Part shown: positions 57,723 through 64,000 of the stretch, one piece after another
How the letters are laid out: each line of letters begins with the position of its first letter
Numbering within the stretch: position 1 is the stretch's first letter
Assembly: GCA_010672585.1 (NCBI GenBank)
Contig: JAAHGF010000008.1
Location: 1 to 64,000 of the forward strand
DNA length: 64,000 bases
Origin: Okeania sp. SIO1I7
GTDB taxonomy: Bacteria; Cyanobacteriota; Cyanobacteriia; Cyanobacteriales; Microcoleaceae
Direction of reading: 5' to 3'
The notes under the pieces: generated by a model
Told to the model about the DNA's origin: nothing
Seen by the model: only the letters and a program-made list of their open reading frames with translations
The model's database searches: none
Program-made: the position numbers and the translations under genes

Positions 57723-59354
57723 TTATTTTAACCATAAAGTTATTTTTGTTAATCCTCCTCCTACAAGTAATATCGGTGTTAACCAATCACCCCATTTTAC
57801 ATATAAAGTTTGGGTATTTCGTCGATAAATTGTGGTTGAATAAGTTTCATAAGTATTAATTCCAGATAGCCAAATTGTTCTACCGTGAGGGTCTACTATT
57901 CCAGAATAACCTGTATTAGTTGCTCGTACAGTCCATCTATCAGTTTCAATCGCCCGCATTACATCTTGAGCATGATGTTGAGCTGGCATTGTAGGACTAT
58001 AATGAGCGTTATTAGCTGCGGTTAAAATAAATTCTCCCCCTGCTACAGTTTGTCTTTGAAATACTTCGGAAAAAGCTGAGTCATAACAAATTCCAACTAT
58101 TGCTTTGCCAAAAGGTGTATCAAATATTTGGTCTGTTTCTCCAGGTACTAAATGAGCGTCTAAAGGTGAGAGTCTATCTATTAGTTTTCCTAAGACTTCA
58201 TTGAAAGGAATAAATTCTCCTAGAGGTACTAATTTAATCTTGTCGTAACGACTAAAAATTTCTCCTGTATTATCTATAGTAAATAAACTGTTAGTCAAAT
58301 TATTATCTTGTTTACCATAACCACCTACCCAAGCTACTACTTTTTTCTCTAAAATTGCTTGATAAAAAGAAAGGAATCTACGATTATTTTGATTTGTCCA
58401 CAAAAAAGGTAAAGCCGTTTCTGGAGTTAATACAGCATCAACACCTTGGTCTGCTAATTTTTTATATCCTTTTGTATAACCTTCTAGAGCACGATACCAA
58501 CCTGTAGAATTGAGCTTAATTTCATTAGGAATATTTCCTTGAATAATTCCTACTTTTAATGCTGTGGTTGAATCAGGATTTAAAGGAATATTATATAGAC
58601 TAAATCCTACTATGTGGAAAAATAGAAAAGTTGCGACGGGAAGGAAGAAGGAATAATGAATAATTAATAATGAATAATTAATAATGAATAATGAAGGTTT
58701 AAAAAATAGGTTAAGGTTATCTGAATTATTTTGTTTTTTCCAAAATTTAATTGATTGAAAATTTTCTGAGTTTCCCTGTGATTTTGCTTGAATAAAAGCT
58801 TCCCCAAATAAAGCGTTTACTGTGACAATAGCTGCTGTAACCGTAATTGGTCCTGATAATTGACTAAGGTGTAAAATTACTAAATTATAGTTGCTCTGAG
58901 TTAAAGATAAAGAAGTCCACCAAAGACTTCCTAAACTCCAGATTTTCTCTAAACAACACCATAAAGTTATGCCTAATAAAACTCTGGCAAATGATAATAT
59001 TTTCCCTGAGAAATATTTAGTAGTTACAACCCCAAATAAATAAGCCCAAATAGCAACTAAAATTGCTCCCCAAAGAGTGATAAAAATCCAACAAAATAGA
59101 GCGATCGCTACACTAGCTAACCAAGGAACTCCTAACCAAGTCATGGGATGAATTCCGGTTATCCAAAATAAAGCTACACCGTGATAACCTATTCCCCAAA
59201 CTAAACCTAATAAAAATTTATCAAAGTATTTTTCTTGTTGAATTACTAACACCCAGAGAGGAGCTAGAGCTACCCATCCGAGAAACCATGCGTTTACTGG
59301 TGCTGTAGTCATTCCCATGAAAATGCCACTAATAAATGTTATGAATAATATCAT
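57723..59354 (-). CDS. lnt: Apolipoprotein N-acyltransferase
   Basis: 543 residues. Known reaction: adds the third acyl chain to the N-terminal Cys of lipoproteins in the inner membrane. About seven hydrophobic segments in residues 1-260, then a periplasmic nitrilase domain (~270-505) with the catalytic triad in LTPETALPFLW (Glu), YDKIKLVPLGEFIP (Lys) and AIVGICYDSAF (Cys); a last membrane helix near 520. Lipoprotein substrates such as PstS and the solute-binding proteins are in this window. Oddity: residues ~220-240 (SLFIINYSLLIIHYSF) are encoded by an AATAATGAATAATTAATAATG-type repeat, an in-frame insertion. Confidence 0.93.
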   Translation of the reverse strand: MILFITFISGIFMGMTTAPVNAWFLGWVALAPLWVLVIQQEKYFDKFLLGLVWGIGYHGVALFWITGIHPMTWLGVPWLASVAIALFCWIFITLWGAILVAIWAYLFGVVTTKYFSGKILSFARVLLGITLWCCLEKIWSLGSLWWTSLSLTQSNYNLVILHLSQLSGPITVTAAIVTVNALFGEAFIQAKSQGNSENFQSIKFWKKQNNSDNLNLFFKPSLFIINYSLLIIHYSFFLPVATFLFFHIVGFSLYNIPLNPDSTTALKVGIIQGNIPNEIKLNSTGWYRALEGYTKGYKKLADQGVDAVLTPETALPFLWTNQNNRRFLSFYQAILEKKVVAWVGGYGKQDNNLTNSLFTIDNTGEIFSRYDKIKLVPLGEFIPFNEVLGKLIDRLSPLDAHLVPGETDQIFDTPFGKAIVGICYDSAFSEVFQRQTVAGGEFILTAANNAHYSPTMPAQHHAQDVMRAIETDRWTVRATNTGYSGIVDPHGRTIWLSGINTYETYSTTIYRRNTQTLYVKWGDWLTPILLVGGGLTKITLWLK

Positions 59355-59976
59355 TTTTATAAATGTTTACTACAAATATTTAATATCAAATCCGTTTAAT
59401 TCGGCACGTAAAAAATGTTCCATCTTCAACGATTACCAAATATTTCCCCATTTTCCCCTCCTGGGAGGGGTTAGGGGTGGGTTGCCTGTTGCCTGTTGCC
59501 TCACAGGAGTGCGCATTCCCTCTCTTGGTCAGCGTTCCGCAAGCGAGCTGGCGTCGTCGCGGGGTCGCACCGCTGTTGCCTGTTGCCTGCGCACAGCGCT
59601 ATACAAAAAAAATAAGAGCGGGTTTCATCAATAGGGACAAAAATGCAGCCAACTATTGATGTTTTCAACCCGCCCTTAGTTAAAACTACAGCGCTAATTT
59701 ACTTGACATACTCCCGACGTTGCCCTTACGGGACAACGCGGGATTCTTCAGTCTGGGAAACCCTGACCGCTGTTTAGACAGAGGTGATGTCCTCCCCCTG
59801 TTTTGAACTGGAGAATAACAAAATGTAGCTAGCTTGTCAAGGGCTTGTGAACGTTTAGCTTATGAAGGTATCCGAATCCAGGCCCTGGCTTTCCCATCCC
59901 TCCGCTCCCCTGCGGGAGAGCGCGGGACTTCCCGCCAGGAAAGTTAATTTTTCAGCCCTGTACATACTAGGTCTAA
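59355..59976. other. Repeat-rich gap between EF-G and lnt
   Basis: Contains CCTCCTGGGAGGGG (about 59459), the CCCTCTCTTGGTCAGC / GGCGTCGTCGCGGGGTCGCA repeat (59518-59573), and a structured IS605-like segment (59705-59945). ORFs at 59317 and 59477 are repeat translations. Confidence 0.55.
59705..59945 (-). mobile_element. Possible non-autonomous IS200/IS605-type element
   Basis: On the minus strand the right side reads CTGAAGAATCCCGCGTTGTC, CGTAAGGGCAACGTCGGGAG and TATGTCAA, the layout of IS200/IS605 right-end hairpins in cyanobacteria. The other side has a strong G/C structure (TGGCGGGAAGTCCCGCGC, CTCCCGCAGGGGAG). No transposase codons lie between. Tentative. Confidence 0.4.
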
Positions 59977-62067
59977 CTATTTCTTAGCTTCTTGACGCTC
60001 TTTAGCTTCTTTAATTACCACTTCCGCCACATTAGTAGGGCAAGGTGCATAATGGGAAAACTCCATTGAAAACTGACCTCTACCAGAAGTCATAGTCCGC
60101 AAGTCGCCAATATAACCAAACATCTCACTCAATGGCACATCTGCTTTGATGCGAGTACCCATGGGCGATGAATCTTGAGACTTAATCATTCCTCGACGGC
60201 GGTTGAGGTCTCCGATCACATCACCAACATGATCGTCAGGCGTAAACGCATCAACCTTCATTATCGGTTCAAGTAACTGAGGAGCAGCTTTAGAAAAAGA
60301 CTGTCGATAGGCCGCCTTAGCAGCAATCTCAAAGGCGATCGCCGAGGAGTCAACAGGGTGATAAGCACCATCCATCAATGTGAACTTCATATCCACACAA
60401 GGGAAACCAGCTAACATACCCTTTTCAAAGCTAGTCTCAAAGCCTTTTTGCACCGCAGGCCAAAATTCTCTGGGTACATTTCCACCAGTCACCTTTGACT
60501 CGAATTGGAAACCACTACCAAGTTCACCAGGCTCCATAACATAATCAATCTTACCAAATTGACCTGAACCACCAGACTGCTTTTTGTGAGTATAACTATC
60601 TTCAAGGCGCTTAGTAATGGACTCGCGATAAGCTACCTGTGGCTTGCCAACTTCCACATCAACCCCATAAGTCCGCTTCAGAATATCAACCTTGATATCT
60701 AAATGCAACTCACCCATACCCTTAATAATAGTTTCATTACTTTCGGGGTCTGTCTCAACTCGGAAAGAGGGGTCTTCGGCGACCATCTTGCTCAATGCCA
60801 TGCCCAGTTTTTCCACAGAACCTTTGTCTTTCGGTGCCACAGCAATTGAAATTACTGGATCGGGGAACACCATCGGTTCTAAAGTTGCAGGGTTTTTGGG
60901 GTCACAGAGAGTATGGCCAGTTTGGACATTCTTCATCCCAACGATAGCAACAATATCACCAGCTTGAGCTGATTCAATTTCTTCGCGAGAGTCAGCGTGC
61001 ATTTCCACCAAACGTCCAACTCGCTCAGTTTTACCTGTAAAAGTATTCAGTACTGTGTCACCTTTGGACAACATACCAGAATAGATGCGAGTAAAGGTCA
61101 AAGCACCATATTTATCATCCATAATCTTGAAGGCCAAAGCACGCAGAGGCTTATCAGGGTCAACGTAGGCTAAATTACCAGTCTCGTGACCCTCTAAGTC
61201 TATCTCTGGTTGTGGTTTAACTTCAGTTGGGTTAGGTAGATAATCAACTACCGCATCAAGTACCAACTGGACGCCCTTATTTTTGAAAGATGAGCCACAG
61301 TAGGTAGGGAAGAAAGCCAACTCATTAGTTCCCTTACGGATGCAGTTCTTGAGAGTGTCAATATCTGGTTCTTCTCCTTCCAGATATTTTTCCATCACTT
61401 CGTCATCTTGCTCGACAGCAGTTTCAACCAATTGCTCCCGATATTTCTCTACATCATCAACCATATTCTCTGGAACGTCTTTAATTTCATATTTGGTTGG
61501 GTCTCCAGAATCATCCCATACCCACGCCTTGCGGGTTAGTAGATCGACTACTCCCACAAAATCATTTTCAATTCCAATGGGCAATACCATTACTAATGGT
61601 TTGGCCGCAAGTATCTCTTCCACCTGCTTCACAACCCTGTAGAAATCAGCTCCGGTCCGGTCAAGTTTGTTTACATAGATAATCCGAGCAACTTTAGAAT
61701 CGTTGGCATAGCGCCAGTTGGTTTCAGACTGGGGTTCCACACCACCAGAGCCACAGAATACGCCTATACCACCATCAAGAACTTTGAGAGAACGATATAC
61801 CTCGATGGTAAAATCAACGTGGCCAGGGGTATCAATAATATTTAACTGGTGGTCTTTCCAGAAGCAGCTTGTAGCAGCGGATTGAATTGTAATACCCCGC
61901 TCTTGCTCCTGTTCCATAAAGTCTGTTGTTGCTGCACCTTCGTGGACCTCACCGATTTTATGGATTTTTCCGGTTAGTTTCAGGATTCTTTCGGTTGTGG
62001 TGGTCTTGCCTGCATCAACGTGGGCGAAGATGCCGAAATTACGATAATTAGTGAGGTCTTTTTTCAT
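59977..62067 (-). CDS. fusA: Elongation factor G paralogue
   Basis: 696 residues, full-length translational GTPase. G1 [15 protein letters not shown]; switch [22 protein letters not shown]3 DTPGHVDF; G4 NKLD; domain IV loop with [16 protein letters not shown]-terminal [21 protein letters not shown]. Known role: ribosome translocation (or recycling/back-up) with GTP hydrolysis. The N-terminus ([20 protein letters not shown]) and [20 protein letters not shown] differ from the main cyanobacterial EF-G as I recall it. There are no rpsL, rpsG or tuf neighbours, so this is probably the second, non-str-operon paralogue. A group II intron-like fragment lies upstream. Confidence 0.92.
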   Translation of the reverse strand: MKKDLTNYRNFGIFAHVDAGKTTTTERILKLTGKIHKIGEVHEGAATTDFMEQEQERGITIQSAATSCFWKDHQLNIIDTPGHVDFTIEVYRSLKVLDGGIGVFCGSGGVEPQSETNWRYANDSKVARIIYVNKLDRTGADFYRVVKQVEEILAAKPLVMVLPIGIENDFVGVVDLLTRKAWVWDDSGDPTKYEIKDVPENMVDDVEKYREQLVETAVEQDDEVMEKYLEGEEPDIDTLKNCIRKGTNELAFFPTYCGSSFKNKGVQLVLDAVVDYLPNPTEVKPQPEIDLEGHETGNLAYVDPDKPLRALAFKIMDDKYGALTFTRIYSGMLSKGDTVLNTFTGKTERVGRLVEMHADSREEIESAQAGDIVAIVGMKNVQTGHTLCDPKNPATLEPMVFPDPVISIAVAPKDKGSVEKLGMALSKMVAEDPSFRVETDPESNETIIKGMGELHLDIKVDILKRTYGVDVEVGKPQVAYRESITKRLEDSYTHKKQSGGSGQFGKIDYVMEPGELGSGFQFESKVTGGNVPREFWPAVQKGFETSFEKGMLAGFPCVDMKFTLMDGAYHPVDSSAIAFEIAAKAAYRQSFSKAAPQLLEPIMKVDAFTPDDHVGDVIGDLNRRRGMIKSQDSSPMGTRIKADVPLSEMFGYIGDLRTMTSGRGQFSMEFSHYAPCPTNVAEVVIKEAKERQEAKK

Positions 62068-62917
62068 AATTTAACTCCCTTGTTAGGTGCTACACTTTTG
62101 TGCTACTTAAGTATTACATATAGGCGGTAGATTTGGCTTTAGCAGCTAGCAGAGAAATCACTACATAGATTTCTGTTAGTTAGCTGGCCCTAAGCTGCCG
62201 CTGGATTTCAAACATTGGGTTTGAAATATCTATATTTATGTTAAACTAAGCCAGGTAAGTTACCTTACCCGACTTGTCTTCAGAACCGTGCATGAGACTT
62301 TCACCTCACACGGCTCCTCTCTTAATTGACTTGGAACGGCCATTTATACCTGGTTTTCTAGTTTTAGTGGCCAACGAGTCGCACGCCCATAATTATATTG
62401 CTGATTTTGACATACTCTTCACGAGAGAAGTAAAGTGAGGGACTATTGTGCCTATTTCACTGATATTTCCTGAATCAAGTTGTCCATTTATACTGAAATT
62501 GGCCTTTCTGATGTTTGTATTTTCCTAGGCCCCAGGGTACTTTTGCGATCTACGGACTCAAGAATGCCTCAATTTAGAATGTATTCTTTTCTTTCTTCAA
62601 TTGAGCGATCGCTACTAGATTAACATAATTTATGGCCCTAGTTTTTGGTTACGACAGATACATCAAGCCCGGCAATTCCCGGCAAAAGTCGGGAAAACCG
62701 TTCATAGCAACGTGACGGCAGAACCATCGACACTGGCGGTATCTCGCGAGTTCAAGAGGCACAGCAGTGGGAGCATCTTGCTCCCGTGCCCAATATTCCT
62801 GTTTGCTGTATTGTATACCATTACGTTTCGTAGGAATACCAATTCTGCATCTTCTCACCTCCGTATTCTAGGAAGTACTGATAACTGATAACTTAATTAA
62901 CTCCTTCTTCAAATCCT
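62068..62917. other. 850-bp gap upstream of EF-G
   Basis: Holds the group II intron-like segment (about 62225-62335). G/C-richer sequence at about 62650-62860 includes the GGGAGCATCTTGCTCCC hairpin (about 62769-62785), also found at 49367. The reverse ORF at 62649-62858 lies in that block; it could be a repeat-encoded peptide, and no domain is recognisable. Confidence 0.5.
62225..62335 (-). ncRNA. Group II intron-like RNA fragment
   Basis: The minus strand reads GGAGCCGTGTGAGGTGAAAG, TCTCATGCACGGTTCTGAAG, then AAGTCGGGTAAGGTAACTTA. This GAGCCGTGTGA...CACGGTTCTGAAG hairpin followed by a GGTAAGGTAACTTACC stem is characteristic of cyanobacterial group II introns near their reverse transcriptase. 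No reverse transcriptase codons or complete domain V were found, so it is a remnant. Confidence 0.5.
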
Positions 62918-63838
62918 CTACAAACAACGTTCAATTGTTGCTACTACTGATTGAGATAAGCTAGGTAGGTCATAACCTCCTTCTAAACCAAATAAGATTT
63001 TGCGGGTTATTTGCAAACAATATTTTGTAAATTCTCCATAGTCTTCTGGTTGTAGAGCAATACCTGCTAATGGGTCGTCACGGTTAGCATCATAGCCAGC
63101 ACTAACAATCAATAAATCTGGTTGAAAGCTAGCTAAAAAGGGTACAACTTTTTGCTCGAATGTGGGTTGATAAATTGCCATTGTGGTACCTGGTGACATG
63201 GGTAAATTGAGTACATTATTGTGGGAACCATGTTCGTCAGCAGAACCAGTACCAGGATAACAGGGAGATTGATGGAGGGAACAGTAGACTATATTTTCGT
63301 TAGTTTCTACAATTTCTTGAGTACCGTTACCATGATGTACATCCCAGTCTAAAATAGCAACTTTGTTAATACCTGGTTTTTCTAGAGCATAATAAGCTGC
63401 GATCGCTGCATTGGAAAATAAGCAAAATCCCATGCCTCGTCTACTTTCAGCGTGATGTCCAGGGGGTCTTGCCAACACAAACGCTGGATTTGCATTTGCC
63501 AATACTAGATCGACTCCATCTAACCAAGCACTTACTGCTAACAATGCCACATCATAGCTTTTCGCAGAAACTGGTGTATCCCCATCCAAATAACCGCCAC
63601 CTTGATTCGCTATTTCTGCTACTGCTTGAATATGACTGCGAGAGTGAACTTTTTCTAGTAGTGTCATTAATGATGAATGACGCTGTTGTACTGGGGTAGG
63701 CGATCGCCATTGCAATTGGCCATTGCTAGGAAAAGTTTTGAGAGTTTTGACAATTGCAGTTAAACGTTCTGGTCGCTCTGGGTGTAGCATACCAGTTTTG
63801 TGTTCGAGAAATTCATCGGAATAAATAACAGAAATCAT
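62918..63838 (-). CDS. Histone deacetylase-like (AcuC/class II type) zinc hydrolase
   Basis: 306 residues. Zinc and catalytic residues are present: RPPGHHAESRRGMGFCLFSN (tandem active-site His), ILDWDVHHGNGTQEI (Asp and His ligands) and LIVSAGYDANRDDPL (second Asp). LEGGYDLPSLS supplies the usual C-terminal Gly-Gly-Tyr. Known relatives remove acyl groups from lysines or polyamines; cyanobacterial substrates are not established. Full length, cytoplasmic, ATG start at 63838. Monocistronic. Confidence 0.92.
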   Translation of the reverse strand: MISVIYSDEFLEHKTGMLHPERPERLTAIVKTLKTFPSNGQLQWRSPTPVQQRHSSLMTLLEKVHSRSHIQAVAEIANQGGGYLDGDTPVSAKSYDVALLAVSAWLDGVDLVLANANPAFVLARPPGHHAESRRGMGFCLFSNAAIAAYYALEKPGINKVAILDWDVHHGNGTQEIVETNENIVYCSLHQSPCYPGTGSADEHGSHNNVLNLPMSPGTTMAIYQPTFEQKVVPFLASFQPDLLIVSAGYDANRDDPLAGIALQPEDYGEFTKYCLQITRKILFGLEGGYDLPSLSQSVVATIERCL

Positions 63839-63903
63839 CAGTTAATTTTAGATATTAGATTTTTTTATGAAATGAAACTTTGGCATTGGTAATTTGAGGT
63901 ATG

Positions 63904-64000
63904 ATATCATGTCCGGAGAAGAGCACTATAGAACTCCGTGACCTTTACCCGAGCAAAAAACTTTCTCCTTCTATTCCTCTTTCTTCTTCTTTCTTCCCCT
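63904..64000. mobile_element. Family A element end, running off the window
   Basis: ATATCATGTCCGGAGAAGAGC, then AACTCCGTGACC and CAAAAAACTTTCTCCTTCT. Shares TATAGAACTCCGT- and AAAAACTTTCTCCTTCTA-like sequence with about 24164-24300. The right end lies beyond 64000. Confidence 0.6.

Noticed and set aside
62649-62858. 69-residue reverse ORF
   Set aside because: Overlaps a repeated hairpin and G/C-rich repeat sequence; no domain. Could be checked by proteomics.

Overview
The window looks like a filamentous cyanobacterium of the Trichodesmium/Okeania (Oscillatoriales) type. This is inferred from content: AT-rich DNA with scattered HIP1 palindromes (GCGATCGC), plant-type ferredoxins, a cyanobacterial biliverdin reductase, HpnH, a FutA/IdiA-type iron-binding protein, SphX/PstS, PEP-CTERM and RTX proteins. 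Coding density is low, roughly two thirds counting pseudogenes, and the long gaps are filled with short non-autonomous mobile elements. No tRNA, rRNA or CRISPR array was found.

Layout. 1-5.2 kb: the C-terminal end of a cadherin-like/RTX surface protein and a seven-PAS adenylate cyclase. 6.5-13 kb: ridA, a voltage-gated K+ channel broken by two repeat insertions, a SAM methyltransferase with a decayed partial duplicate, a radical-SAM protein and bvdR. 13.3-15 kb: three tandem [2Fe-2S] ferredoxins separated by TnpB debris. 15.8-22.2 kb: SpoIID-like protein, an XRE/GrpE-like fusion, a STAS protein, a membrane protein and a PstS-like lipoprotein. 22.6-24 kb: a dead IS200/IS605 tnpB. 24.8-29 kb: a Cache/pentameric-channel fusion and an MscS channel. 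29.5-33.5 kb: a glutamine amidotransferase remnant, then bioD and an M20 amidohydrolase. 34.6-39 kb: an SH3 protein followed by an accessory patch (AAC(3)-I-like acetyltransferase, frameshifted Phd antitoxin, DUF3800 protein, unknown protein, DUF433/DUF5615 toxin-antitoxin pair). 39.2-41.8 kb: hpnH and futA. 43.7-49.2 kb: a secreted ExeM-type nuclease, a PEP-CTERM protein and cobK. 49.8-57 kb: a dCache histidine kinase preceded by three paralogous substrate-binding lipoproteins, one interrupted by a MITE. 57.7-63.8 kb: lnt, an EF-G paralogue and a histone-deacetylase-like hydrolase.

The strongest theme is a dense, nested population of MITE-like elements. At least eight sequence families occur. 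Several insertions can be dated and bounded because the target duplication is visible or because an uninterrupted paralogous site lies in the same window. The most interesting functional arrangement is three ABC-type solute-binding lipoproteins with no permease or ATPase, on the same strand as a dCache sensor kinase. They may be a sensory receptor set rather than a transporter. The Cache-pentameric channel fusion is the second candidate.

Nutrient themes recur: phosphate (PstS-like protein and secreted DNase), iron (FutA, ferredoxins), cofactors (biotin, cobalamin, bilin) and signalling (cyclase, STAS, kinase).
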